DNA of 64,000 nucleotides from positions 1 through 64,000 of the forward strand of contig NZ_JPOS01000004.1 in the NCBI RefSeq assembly GCF_000759025.1, given 5' to 3'. The notes under the pieces were generated by a model. That model saw only the letters and a list, made by a program, of their open reading frames with translations, was not told the origin of the DNA and searched no databases. Within the stretch, counting starts at the first letter, position 1. Every line of letters begins with the position of its first letter. The position numbers and the translations under genes were made by a program. The stretch is from Phaeodactylibacter xiamenensis. GTDB lineage: Bacteria > Bacteroidota > Bacteroidia > Chitinophagales > Saprospiraceae. This document shows positions 8,173-16,023 of the stretch, piece by piece.

Positions 8173-10887
8173 TCAATCACATAAGTTTATCAACACCTGA
8201 TAGTCATCGAAAGCGGCATTCTCTGCTTTCATTTCCAGCATTTCCAGCCATGGAGCATCTGCATAGTGTGCGTCGAGGTCAGCGGCGGTTTCCTCACACC
8301 GGATTTCTACCTGCCCGTTTTGGATTTGTGCCAATCTCCAGTTGTAGGTTTTGATCATGCGGTCCCAGATACGCTGATTGACCTCGCCCGTATCGGTGTC
8401 AGGCATAATAGCTTCAGCTGCCTTAAAAGCATGATTGTTCCGGGCAAGGATCTTCCCTTTATTGATGATGTAGAAAGCGGTGTGTGGCCAACCTCTATCC
8501 TGCCCCAGCATCTTAGCGTACAATACTAACTGTAAATCTTCTTCATTGCGCAACAGGGCCTCCCGGTACCCCATACCCGACCATTTGAGATCGAGAATAC
8601 AGTACTCTTCGCCTCGCTTGAGCACCAGGTCAGCATAACCTTTCAGATGAGCGCTCACAAAAGTACCTTCCAGGGCTTGCTCGGTAGCAGCAATAGCCCA
8701 GCCACCTTCCTGAATATGCCGGATCAGATTCCAGGCCGAGCGCTTGACCAGTTCCATAAAACGGACCCGCTCCGGCTCTCTGCCGTACATCAGCAATACG
8801 GTACCTTCTTTTTTTAGCAGCTCCTGCTCAATAGACTCCAGGTAGCGGACTACCTGCTCCTGCGTCCATCGGTGGGCCGATTCTTGCTTTAGCAGCTCTT
8901 CAAAAAACCGGTGCGCCAGATTGCCCTGCAACGCCCGCTCATCTACAATGCTTAGGAGAGCAGAAGGGCGGAGGTCCGCCTTGTAACGGAACAGCCATTT
9001 GTGTGGATAATAAAACAAATCACTCAGGCTGCTGTAGGATGCCCTTTCTTCCGGCTTAGCCAAATGCCCTGCACCTTTTATAATATGAATGAACGGTACC
9101 GGGCGACCGAGCCCACGAACCTGCAGGGAAGTCGTGGCAGGAGGGGCAAACCACCTTTCGAGCCCGCCTTCTTCCAGGGTACAAATGATCTGCTCCAGCC
9201 CTTCACAACGGGCTTCCAGGTCTCCCATAATCGGGTGCGGGTTCACTTCCTGCCCATTGATGTGCTCAGGTGCCACAAGCATCAGCCGGTCAGTGGCATG
9301 TAACAAAGGCCTGAGCCGGTGCCATAGCTGCAGTGCATTTTCCTGCTCCGGCCCCGTGAGTTTTATGCCCTCCTTGGTAAGGTATTGACGTTCCGGTTCG
9401 TACCAGCGGGAAAAAAAGTAAGCTTTCTCTGCCTGAGCGAAGTTCCACCAAACCAGGTCACTAACCGGCCCTGTAACACTGCCGGCTCTATTGGTATACC
9501 GCAGGAAGCCCTGAGCACGGCGGTTGAGCTGTACCGGAGCAGGTTCGTAAATCGTGCGCACCACCCGTTCCAATTCCAGTGCAGTCAGCTGTTCTTCCGG
9601 CAGGGCATAAAGCAGGGCACTAATCCGGCGTGCCTGTTCGGCCAATACCAGGAAGGAAGTGTTATTGCTGTTTTCCCCCTCTGTATAGGCCTGCGCCCAG
9701 TTCGCAAGATAATCGAAAACCTCGATGGCCTGCGACTTAGGTACCCGGCCGGATACCGGAAACCGATCCCGCTTGAACCAGAATTTGTACTGCTGCCCTG
9801 CCCGCACCGGGTCATCTTCACTGGGGCTGCCGGAGGCTTCCTCTTCAAGTGCTCTAAAATAAGCTGCAATTGTAGTGCTCCACTTTTCTCCGAACAGCCC
9901 GGGCCGTTCAGCCATCAGCAAGGCAATTTTATTAGCCAGCCCTCTTTCAAGGGGCTTCACCGCCAACGAAACGAACTCCATGACTTTATAAGGGTCGATC
10001 GGCTCCCAGAGAAAAACCGTGGCCAGCTTCAGTACTTGCAGGGTTGGGCGGGCCAGAGAAGCCGAAAGCAGCCCCAGTTCAGGGAGCCCTTCCTGTGAAA
10101 GAGCGTGCTCCAGGGACTGACACTGACCGGGTACTACCAGAGCAGGGCGGTAGCTTTCATTCTGACGCAGCAAACTGGCAAAATAGGCTGATAGCTCCGT
10201 ATCTCTTTTCCCCTGAAGCAAAAGGAGAGAGCCGTCACCCTTCAAACGCACTTTCTCAGGTTTGCCCTTCACATCCGCCAGCAGACTACTCTGCAGGCGG
10301 GCGAGGTCACTGTCTCCATTTGCCTGAGGCGGGGCATTCCAAACCATTTCAAGGCCTTGGCTGTACAGGGCTTCAAGCAGCCTTTGGATCCCATTCGGCA
10401 GCAATTCCTGAGGTTCCTGGCAGACTAGTTTTTCGAAAGGCAGCTCCCCCTTTTCCACTTCGGCAATGATTTCGATCAGCCGGTCAGCAAAACCAGTGGC
10501 CAGCCCTACGGACAAGCCTTTTATCCGGGCTTCCAGTTCGGCAATACATTTTAGCCGTTCCGGCATCCCGGGGTGGCGTTCAAAATCCCAGCCCGCCATC
10601 ATCAACTCATCCCGCCGCCCAAGCATATCAGTAGCTACGGCGAAAGGGTCGGTCTGAAAAGAGGCGCTGAAAAAGGCACCAGGAGCTGAGCGCAGGTAAT
10701 GCCCCAATTGCTGACGGTACTGTTCAATGCGCAGGTACTCGTTATCTTTGGGAATGTCAGGCAGGCCTAATATGGTTTCGAGATAGCGCACCAGCCCCTG
10801 CGGCCCAAATACTGCCTGACCGGACTGATTGGTGCTTATGGCGGGCAAGGGCGCATCATCGAGGGTCATCCCAAAGGTTACGATCAT
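8173..10887 (-). CDS. PD-(D/E)XK nuclease-domain protein, AddB/RecB-like
   Basis: This 904-residue protein ends in a RecB-type nuclease domain at about residues 745-810. In order it shows GYADLVLKR (metal-binding Asp), ILDLKWSG (the D-x-K pair) and QLVLYAKM (the Q-x3-Y motif of RecB-like nucleases). The first 600 residues look like a degraded helicase of the AddB type; I see no intact Walker A motif. AddB partners work with an AddA helicase-nuclease in double-strand break processing, but no AddA gene lies next to this one in the window. It is flanked by non-coding DNA on both sides, so it is probably transcribed alone. The nuclease fold is well supported; the AddB role is inferred from size and architecture. 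Confidence 0.8.
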   Translation of the reverse strand: MIVTFGMTLDDAPLPAISTNQSGQAVFGPQGLVRYLETILGLPDIPKDNEYLRIEQYRQQLGHYLRSAPGAFFSASFQTDPFAVATDMLGRRDELMMAGWDFERHPGMPERLKCIAELEARIKGLSVGLATGFADRLIEIIAEVEKGELPFEKLVCQEPQELLPNGIQRLLEALYSQGLEMVWNAPPQANGDSDLARLQSSLLADVKGKPEKVRLKGDGSLLLLQGKRDTELSAYFASLLRQNESYRPALVVPGQCQSLEHALSQEGLPELGLLSASLARPTLQVLKLATVFLWEPIDPYKVMEFVSLAVKPLERGLANKIALLMAERPGLFGEKWSTTIAAYFRALEEEASGSPSEDDPVRAGQQYKFWFKRDRFPVSGRVPKSQAIEVFDYLANWAQAYTEGENSNNTSFLVLAEQARRISALLYALPEEQLTALELERVVRTIYEPAPVQLNRRAQGFLRYTNRAGSVTGPVSDLVWWNFAQAEKAYFFSRWYEPERQYLTKEGIKLTGPEQENALQLWHRLRPLLHATDRLMLVAPEHINGQEVNPHPIMGDLEARCEGLEQIICTLEEGGLERWFAPPATTSLQVRGLGRPVPFIHIIKGAGHLAKPEERASYSSLSDLFYYPHKWLFRYKADLRPSALLSIVDERALQGNLAHRFFEELLKQESAHRWTQEQVVRYLESIEQELLKKEGTVLLMYGREPERVRFMELVKRSAWNLIRHIQEGGWAIAATEQALEGTFVSAHLKGYADLVLKRGEEYCILDLKWSGMGYREALLRNEEDLQLVLYAKMLGQDRGWPHTAFYIINKGKILARNNHAFKAAEAIMPDTDTGEVNQRIWDRMIKTYNWRLAQIQNGQVEIRCEETAADLDAHYADAPWLEMLEMKAENAAFDDYQVLINLCD

Positions 10888-11097
10888 CTTTTTAAAGGCT
10901 TAAAATGGTAAAATCAGGTTTACGAATAAGGTTGTTGCGGACCACAGGGCACAACCGCCGCAAAGCCACTGAAAATAAATATACGTATTCTCTACAGAAG
11001 AAAGCGCTGTGAATCTGTGTAATTTTTCTTATTTTGGACCTTATTCCCTCCATTTTTCACCCCCTCCATTTTATTTGAAAAGATAACACAAATAGCC

Positions 11098-11496
11098 ATG
11101 AAGACTTCATTGTTTGCTATGCTGATCAGCTTGATTTTCTTAACAGCCGCTGCTCCGGTTCAGGCAGCGGTAGCAGTTCCGGAGGCAGCTTTGTCCCAAA
11201 AAGAACAGCGCACCCTTCGCCGGTTTGACCGGCAACAAAAGCGATTGGAAAAGCGCGTGGAACGTTGGAAAGAACGAGCACAAAGAAAGGTAGCTTCCGA
11301 AAACAACGCCGGCAAGCGCACCCTGAGCCTTATTTTAGGGAGTGCAATGCTTGTAGGCGGTATCGTATTGGGTGTTATTGCTTTTGGTGGTTCGGCAGGA
11401 GGCTTTTTCTTTTTCCTTGCGGGGCTTCTGTTGGTGGGCGCAGTAATCCTGCTGCTTTTCGCGCTTTTGAAAAAAGATAAGCAAACAGAAGATTAA
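11098..11496 (+). CDS. Small exported/membrane protein, unknown
   Basis: This 132-residue protein has a signal peptide (MKTSLFAMLISLIFLTAAA, cut near VQA-AVAV), a strongly basic and charged helix at about residues 38-65 (LRRFDRQQKRLEKRVERWKE), and two Gly-rich membrane segments at about 75-97 and 100-123, then a charged tail. This layout is common in small Bacteroidota membrane proteins of unknown role. The basic helix could contact the membrane surface or nucleic acid. It faces the SRPBCC gene tail to tail with 12 bases between stop codons and has no visible terminator. Confidence 0.65.
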   Translation: MKTSLFAMLISLIFLTAAAPVQAAVAVPEAALSQKEQRTLRRFDRQQKRLEKRVERWKERAQRKVASENNAGKRTLSLILGSAMLVGGIVLGVIAFGGSAGGFFFFLAGLLLVGAVILLLFALLKKDKQTED

Positions 11497-11508
11497 GCTG
11501 GGGATTGT

Positions 11509-11886
11509 TTAGCCCCCCATTTCCTTTCTCAGGTCTTCCATTTGGCTATGCCAAAGCTGCTTTTGATCATCAACTTCATCGTCATCGCAGAAGTCCGTAA
11601 TGACTAAAATGGTTTCGCCGGTAACCGGAGACTTTGAGATATCAAACTCAAGATATTCTTCTTCTTCTGCCTCCTCCCACCGAAAGCGAAGTTTTTCGTT
11701 TTCGATGTCTTCGATCAGTTCGGCTTCTTCTTCGGATCCGCTCCACGAGAAGGTATAGGTCTCTCCCTGAATGTCTACTTCATCACAAAACCAACGGACG
11801 AGGCAGGAAGGCGTGGTAAAGAACTTGTAGACGATAGCCGGAGAAGCTTTGAAGATGAATTCTAAGGTAAATTTAACTCTTTCCAT
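11509..11886 (-). CDS. START-like / SRPBCC (AHSA1-type) domain protein
   Basis: This 125-residue protein starts at the ATG at 11886 (MERVKFTLEFIF). A longer frame to 12144 exists but adds an unrelated Cys-rich stretch, so I reject it. The sequence KASPAIVYKFFTTPSCLVRWF, then WSGSEEEAELIE, then KLRFRWEE is the usual pattern of the Bel v 1/START-like fold seen in the AHSA1 group: an opening strand, a helix pair with a Pro-Ser-Cys-Leu turn, and a curved acidic beta sheet. Such single-domain proteins are common in Bacteroidota (the START-like domain family). The acidic strands (EEAEEEEYLEFDI) are typical. Ligand unknown. Confidence 0.75.
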   Translation of the reverse strand: MERVKFTLEFIFKASPAIVYKFFTTPSCLVRWFCDEVDIQGETYTFSWSGSEEEAELIEDIENEKLRFRWEEAEEEEYLEFDISKSPVTGETILVITDFCDDDEVDDQKQLWHSQMEDLRKEMGG

Positions 11887-12232
11887 GTGCAGTAGGGTTA
11901 TTGGAAAATCAGGCAGGAAGAATGACGGAGAAGGGGGAAGGCCTGTTGAACATTCGATTGTGCCAACAAGCTTTGCTTCAAATACCGCTACACATCCTAT
12001 GCTGCCCCACAATAAAGAATAAAAAAATGATTTTTCCAAAAATAAAGGCTCCTCCCCTCCTATGCCCGCCCCATAACAAATAAGGGTGCAACAACCCAAA
12101 GCCAAACACCATGCGCACGAAGCCTGCCTTAGCAAAATTTTCAATCCTCTTTTCAGGTTTTTGGATTGCAGGAAACTATCTTAGCCGTTGTGGCGTTGCT
12201 TGTATGTAAGTTAAGCCTATATTAAGAGGCTA

Positions 12233-12263
12233 TTGACTTCAAGGCAAAAAAGCCTTATTTTTG
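12233..12263 (+). promoter_or_regulatory. Bacteroidetes-type promoter upstream of rpoD
   Basis: TTG at 12233-12235 and TATTTTTG at 12256-12263 are separated by 20 bases, matching the TTG-N17-23-TAnnTTTG form of Bacteroidota housekeeping promoters. It would give a leader of about 180 bases before rpoD. A second box, TACCTTTG at 12420-12427, has TTTG only 15 bases upstream and is less convincing. Confidence 0.65.
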
Positions 12264-12317
12264 TGGGCTGTAAGCCGTTTAAGAACCAAGGCATTTGTAA
12301 AGCAGGGCATAAAAACT

Positions 12318-12437
12318 ATGCAGGTAATTCAAGCAACACTTTTTTCCGACCACGGCATCTGCCTGGCTTACGTGATTGAATCCCACCATATCTACTCCGG
12401 TTTGCACCGTACAGAACACTACCTTTGTAAACATTAA
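12318..12437 (+). CDS. Possible 39-residue leader ORF before rpoD
   Basis: An ATG at 12318 opens a 39-codon frame ending with TAA at 12435-12437, 15 bases before the rpoD start. It begins MQVIQATLFSDHG and is rich in His and Tyr toward its end (SHHIYSGLHRTEHYLCKH). It lies inside the transcript expected from the promoter at 12233-12263. I see no run of one amino acid and no terminator hairpin behind it, so an attenuation role is not indicated. It may be an upstream ORF that couples translation to rpoD, or chance. The remaining 5' part of this 566-base gap (11887-12232) shows nothing I can name. Confidence 0.25.
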   Translation: MQVIQATLFSDHGICLAYVIESHHIYSGLHRTEHYLCKH

Positions 12438-12452
12438 TTAAATTTAGCGTAC

Positions 12453-13322
12453 ATGAGACAGCTTAAGATTACTAAGTCTATTACTAATCGTGAGAGTCAA
12501 TCCCTGGAAAAATACCTTCAGGAGATTGGCAAGGTAGACTTGTTGACTCCAGAGGAGGAAGTGGATCTCGCCAAACGAATCAAGCAGGGCGATCAGGCAG
12601 CTCTGGAGAAGCTGACCAAAGCCAACTTGCGCTTCGTTGTATCCGTAGCCAAGCAATATCAGAATCAAGGTCTCTCTCTAAGTGACCTTATTAATGAAGG
12701 TAACCTGGGACTGATCAAGGCCGCTCAGCGTTTTGATGAGACCCGTGGTTTCAAATTTATTTCCTACGCCGTTTGGTGGATTCGGCAGTCCATCCTGCAG
12801 GCACTGGCAGAGCAGTCCCGTATTGTTCGCCTGCCTCTAAACAAAGTGGGTTCTCTAAACAAGATCAACAAAGCCTTCTCCGAGCTTGAGCAGGAATACG
12901 AGCGCGAGCCATCCGCAGACGAACTGGCAGAAACGCTGGAAATTGCTACTGAGGAAGTGGAAACCACCCTTGGGGTAGCCGCCCGCCACGTTTCCATGGA
13001 TGCACCTTTCGTGGAAGGGGAAGACAACTCCCTGCTCGATGTGCTTGAGAACAGCAGCACTCCGAATACAGACTCCAAGCTGGATTATAAAGAATCACTG
13101 CGCCGCGAAATTGAGCGCTCCCTGAGTACGCTAACGGAGCGTCAGTGCGACGTGATCAAGCTTTACTTTGGCATTGGTGTAGAGCACCCTATGTCACTGG
13201 AAGATATCGGCGAGAAGTTTGGCCTGACACGGGAGCGTGTCCGCCAAATCAAGGACAAGGCCATCAACAAGCTGCGTTCCGCGAACCGGAGCAAGCTGTT
13301 GAAGTCTTACCTTGGCGCTTAA
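12453..13322 (+). CDS. rpoD: RNA polymerase primary sigma factor RpoD
   Basis: This 289-residue protein is the housekeeping sigma-70 of Bacteroidota type, which lacks region 1.1. It begins with [15 protein letters not shown] and then region 1.2 ([10 protein letters not shown]). Region 2 follows at about residues 55-125 with [31 protein letters not shown] and [10 protein letters not shown], which contact core polymerase and melt the -10 box. Region 3 is at about 130-205. Region 4 is at about 225-285, with the -35 reading helix in [18 protein letters not shown]. Its expected promoter class (TTG...TAnnTTTG) is seen at several genes of this window. The ATG at 12453 is the only start before the conserved N-terminus. 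A 15-bp-arm hairpin ends the unit. Confidence 0.96.
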   Translation: MRQLKITKSITNRESQSLEKYLQEIGKVDLLTPEEEVDLAKRIKQGDQAALEKLTKANLRFVVSVAKQYQNQGLSLSDLINEGNLGLIKAAQRFDETRGFKFISYAVWWIRQSILQALAEQSRIVRLPLNKVGSLNKINKAFSELEQEYEREPSADELAETLEIATEEVETTLGVAARHVSMDAPFVEGEDNSLLDVLENSSTPNTDSKLDYKESLRREIERSLSTLTERQCDVIKLYFGIGVEHPMSLEDIGEKFGLTRERVRQIKDKAINKLRSANRSKLLKSYLGA

Positions 13323-13350
13323 TTTGTAACAGACTTAGTACGACATATAA

Positions 13351-13380
13351 AACGGGGCAGCGGATATCCGCTGCCCCGTT
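13351..13380. terminator. Bidirectional terminator, perfect palindrome
   Basis: Positions 13351-13380 are a perfect 30-base palindrome with 15-base arms beginning AACGGGGCAGCGGAT. It lies between the convergent rpoD and gpmI genes and is bordered by A-rich sequence on the left and T-rich sequence on the right. Confidence 0.85.
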
Positions 13381-13404
13381 CTTTGTTTGCCTGCTCAGAT
13401 CGGT

Positions 13405-14934
13405 TTATACAAACAGGCTCTCTCCATCCATATCCTCAGGAGCACCCAGGCCCAAAATCTCCAAAATGGTAGGCGCGATATCGCCCAGCTTTCCATCCCT
13501 GACCTTGCGCCCGTGCGTGTCGGCGGCGATGTAGAAAACCGGGACCGGATTGGTGGTATGCGCCGTGTGGGGCGAGCCGTCAGCGTTGACCATGAAGTCG
13601 GAATTGCCATGGTCCGCAATCACTATGGCTTCGTAGTTGTATTCCTGTGCCTTCTCAATGAGGCGCCTCAGGCTTTTGTCTACCGTTTCTACAGCAATTT
13701 TCGCGGCTTCAAAGTCACCGGTGTGCCCAACCATATCAGCGTTGGCATAGTTTAGGCAGATGAAGTCCGGTTGATTATCGTCTATATCTGCAATGATGGC
13801 ATCAGTGACTTCCACTGCGCTCATTTCCGGCTTCAGGTCGTAGGTAGCTACTTTTGGGGAAGGTATAAGAATGCGGTTTTCTCCTTCAAATTCCTGCTCC
13901 CGGCCACCGTTGAAGAAGAAGGTAACGTGGGGGTATTTCTCCGTTTCTGCAATGCGGGTTTGGGTAAGCCCGGCTTTGGAAATAACTTCTCCCAGGGTAT
14001 TTTCGATGTCTTTTTTGTGTAGCATCACATTGACGCCCTTGTAGGTCTCATCGTAGCGGGTCATCGTGACGTAGTGCAGCGGCAGCGTATGCATGCCGTG
14101 ATCAGGCAAATCTTCCTGTGTAAGGGCAATCGTCAACTGACGGGGGCGGTCGGTACGGAAGTTGAAAAACACCACAGCGTCATCCTCCTGAATGGTGGCT
14201 ACCGGATTCCCATCCTCTTTGGAACAGATGATTGGCTTCAGGAACTCATCCGTCTCACCAGACTCGTAGCGGTTTTGGATGGTGGTCAGGGCATCCTGCG
14301 TAGCTTCTCCCTTTGCATTGACAAGCGCATCATAGGCTATCCGGGTACGCTCCCAACGCTTGTCCCGGTCCATAGCGTAATACCGCCCAACTACAGAAGC
14401 CAGCTGTACCGGCTTGCCCTTTACGTGGTCCAGGACCTCCTTTAGGAAGCCTTTTCCACTCTTGGGGTCTGTATCCCGCCCATCGGTGAAGGCGTGGATG
14501 TAGATTTTTTCCAATCCAAAGTCAGCAGCAGCATCACAAAGTGCCATCAGGTGACGGTGGTGCGAATGTACGCCCCCATCAGAAACCAACCCCATGAAGT
14601 GGAGCGCTTTGCCGTTGTTTTTGGCATACTGCATGGCTTCGACCAGCGTTTCGTTTTGCTGCAATTCTCCGTCGCGAATGGCTTTATTGATACGCGCGAG
14701 CTCCTGATATACAATCCGGCCGGCGCCAATATTCAGGTGACCGACTTCAGAATTACCCATCTGCCCCTCCGGCAAACCGACCTGCTCACCGAAGGTCGTC
14801 AGTTCTGCATTAGGGTACTGATCATAAAGGCTGTCTACAAATGGCGTATTGCCCTGGGCAATCGCGCTGACTTTCGGGTCCGGGCCATGGCCCCAACCAT
14901 CAAGGATTACGAGTAATGCACGAGTTTTCTTCAT
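13405..14934 (-). CDS. gpmI: 2,3-bisphosphoglycerate-independent phosphoglycerate mutase
   Basis: This 509-residue enzyme interconverts 3- and 2-phosphoglycerate in glycolysis and gluconeogenesis, using two manganese ions and a phosphoserine. Visible motifs are VILDGWGHG near the start (first metal Asp), GNSEVGHLNIGAGR with the catalytic Ser (about residue 62), FTDGRDTDPKSG in the transferase domain, NYANADMVGHTGD and ADHGNSD (metal-binding Asp/His residues) near the C-terminus. Length fits the family, usually about 510. Its promoter sits directly before the ATG, so the mRNA may be leaderless. It is a single-gene unit between a shared terminator and the XRE module. Confidence 0.97.
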   Translation of the reverse strand: MKKTRALLVILDGWGHGPDPKVSAIAQGNTPFVDSLYDQYPNAELTTFGEQVGLPEGQMGNSEVGHLNIGAGRIVYQELARINKAIRDGELQQNETLVEAMQYAKNNGKALHFMGLVSDGGVHSHHRHLMALCDAAADFGLEKIYIHAFTDGRDTDPKSGKGFLKEVLDHVKGKPVQLASVVGRYYAMDRDKRWERTRIAYDALVNAKGEATQDALTTIQNRYESGETDEFLKPIICSKEDGNPVATIQEDDAVVFFNFRTDRPRQLTIALTQEDLPDHGMHTLPLHYVTMTRYDETYKGVNVMLHKKDIENTLGEVISKAGLTQTRIAETEKYPHVTFFFNGGREQEFEGENRILIPSPKVATYDLKPEMSAVEVTDAIIADIDDNQPDFICLNYANADMVGHTGDFEAAKIAVETVDKSLRRLIEKAQEYNYEAIVIADHGNSDFMVNADGSPHTAHTTNPVPVFYIAADTHGRKVRDGKLGDIAPTILEILGLGAPEDMDGESLFV

Positions 14935-14939
14935 GCTAA

Positions 14940-14970
14940 CAAATGTAGCAAACCGAAAGCATTATGGCAA
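14940..14970 (-). promoter_or_regulatory. gpmI promoter, probably giving a leaderless mRNA
   Basis: On the minus strand TTG (14970-14968) and TACATTTG (14947-14940) are 20 bases apart, an exact match to the Bacteroidota consensus. The -7 box ends only five bases before the gpmI ATG, so transcription would begin at or beside the start codon. Confidence 0.7.
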
Positions 14971-15011
14971 GCTTCGTGTGGATTAAACACTAATACAGCA
15001 GCGTATTTTTT

Positions 15012-15069
15012 GTAAATCTAAATTTACTTTTTGTAAAACAAACTTGACATTAAGTAAATCTTAGATTAC
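15012..15069. promoter_or_regulatory. Paired operator-like repeats for the XRE regulator
   Basis: GTAAATCTAAATTTAC at 15012-15027 and GTAAATCTTAGATTAC at 15054-15069 are related 16-base sites (13 of 16 bases the same), each with dyad symmetry. The second lies between the -33 and -7 elements of the promoter for the membrane-protein/XRE gene pair. This placement is typical of autorepression by a small Cro/C1-type regulator. Confidence 0.55.
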
Positions 15070-15074
15070 ATTTG
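15044..15074 (+). promoter_or_regulatory. Promoter of the membrane-protein/XRE pair
   Basis: TTG at 15044-15046 and TACATTTG at 15067-15074 are separated by exactly 20 bases. The ATG of the (now interrupted) first gene follows 11 bases after the -7 box, so the leader is very short. Confidence 0.7.
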
Positions 15075-15085
15075 AATAAAAAACT

Positions 15086-15742
15086 ATGTGGACCAACAAT
15101 TTTTTACTGCCCCACCGATTCAAGCGCATGGGTTGGGCGCTCCTAGTGGTCTGTCAAGTGTTAATTTATGGGTTGAGTGGGAGCGAATTTTGAGGCTAAT
15201 CAAGGCGGATGTTCCCGCGCATAGCAGCGCTACGTAAGGGGTTATCCAACGAAGAGTAGCCTCAAAAGTCGCCGCAGGCAACCCCTAGTTTTAGCCTTGA
15301 CAGACCACTAGTCCCTTCCCTGGCTTTGGGCATAGCGTATCTGATCTGGGAGCCGACTCCTGCATTTCTGGATTGGAATGTATTTTGCATTGCAACTGAA
15401 GAAGGGATCGGACTTTTTGACGATGAAAGGAAGTTTTTCTTCTGGATGGAGAACAACGTATATGATGAGTTGGTGAGCCTCTTAATTATTTTCAGTGCAG
15501 GTATGGTTGCGTTTTCCGGGTCGGCGCAGGAAGATGAGTTTGTGCAGCGGATCCGTTTAGAATCCCTGGTATGGGCGACGTATGCCAATTATGGTGTTCT
15601 TATTTTTGCAATTATTTTCATTTACGGTTTCCCGTTTTTCTGGGTCATCGTGGTCAATATGTTTACGTTGTTATTATTCTTTATAGTCCGTTTTCATTGG
15701 ATGATGCACCGTGCCGAAAAAGAGATGAACTATGAAGAATAA
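15086..15742 (+). pseudogene. Four-helix membrane protein gene split by a MITE
   Basis: The ATG at 15086 opens a frame (MWTNNFLLPHRFKRMGWALL) that enters the MITE and stops at TGA 15191-15193 after 35 codons. The same frame resumes after the element (VPSLALGIAYLIWEP). Removing the element plus one copy of its duplicated TA takes out 165 bases, or 55 codons, and restores an uninterrupted 163-residue protein. The rebuilt protein has about four membrane segments, a Trp/Glu-rich loop and a charged tail overlapping the XRE start. Small membrane proteins of this size next to a 68-residue XRE regulator are a familiar pair in Bacteroidota. A TTG at 15326 could still give a 138-residue product that lacks most of helix 1. 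Function unknown. Confidence 0.8.
15144..15310. mobile_element. 167-bp foldback MITE, copy 1 (inside a gene)
   Basis: The element is bounded by CTAGTGGTCTGTCAAG on the left and its inverse CTTGACAGACCACTAG on the right, with TA at each end inside a CTAG target. A second, subterminal inverted pair (GCGAATTTTGAGGCTA at 15183-15198 and TAGCCTCAAAAGTCGC at 15257-15272, one mismatch) lets the whole element fold into a long hairpin. It encodes no protein. Copy 2 at 62781-62947 has the same length and differs at one base (15295 C against T). The TA duplication inside CTAG is the pattern of IS630/Tc1-mariner elements, so it probably moves with a transposase of that kind located elsewhere. Confidence 0.88.
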
Positions 15743-15938
15743 GCTGAAAATAGAACGGGCCCGGCATAATCTCACTCAGGCAGCCCTGGCCGAGAAGGCA
15801 AAAGTGAGCCGGCAAACGATCAATGCCATTGAATCCGGAAAGTATGTCCCTTCTACGGTTCTGGCACTGCGCCTGTCTGCAATCTTTGAATTACCGGTAA
15901 ATGCCCTTTTCGAGCTGGAAGAGGAGGATTGGAAGTGA
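15732..15938 (+). CDS. XRE-family (Cro/C1-type) transcriptional regulator
   Basis: This 68-residue protein is almost only a helix-turn-helix domain: LKIERARHNLTQAALAEKAKVSRQTINAIESGKYVPS, with the recognition helix at SRQTINAIES, then a short acidic tail (FELEEEDWK). Its ATG overlaps the last 11 bases of the membrane-protein gene, so the two were translationally coupled. With the first gene broken by the MITE, translation of this gene may be reduced. It probably represses its own promoter through the paired sites at 15012-15069. Confidence 0.88.
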   Translation: MKNKLKIERARHNLTQAALAEKAKVSRQTINAIESGKYVPSTVLALRLSAIFELPVNALFELEEEDWK

Positions 15939-15950
15939 AGGAGGCACATT

Positions 15951-15994
15951 CAAAAAAAATGGTGGCACCTTGATCCATTTCAGGGCGCCACCAT
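15951..15994 (-). terminator. ileS terminator
   Basis: ATGGTGGC at 15959-15966 pairs with GCCACCAT at 15987-15994. On the minus strand the stem is followed by a run of eight T (the A run at 15952-15959), directly after the ileS stop. Confidence 0.7.
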
Positions 15995-16023
15995 ACTCTA
16001 GCTAAGTTTTAGAATAAACTAGC

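Noticed and set aside
11887-12144. N-terminal extension of the START-like protein to 12144.
   Set aside because: The added 86 residues are Cys-rich and unrelated to the family, which begins at MERVKF.
15144-15310. The foldback repeat as a terminator or structured RNA gene.
   Set aside because: Two almost identical copies at unrelated CTAG sites with doubled TA and inverted ends fit a mobile element better; there is no T run.
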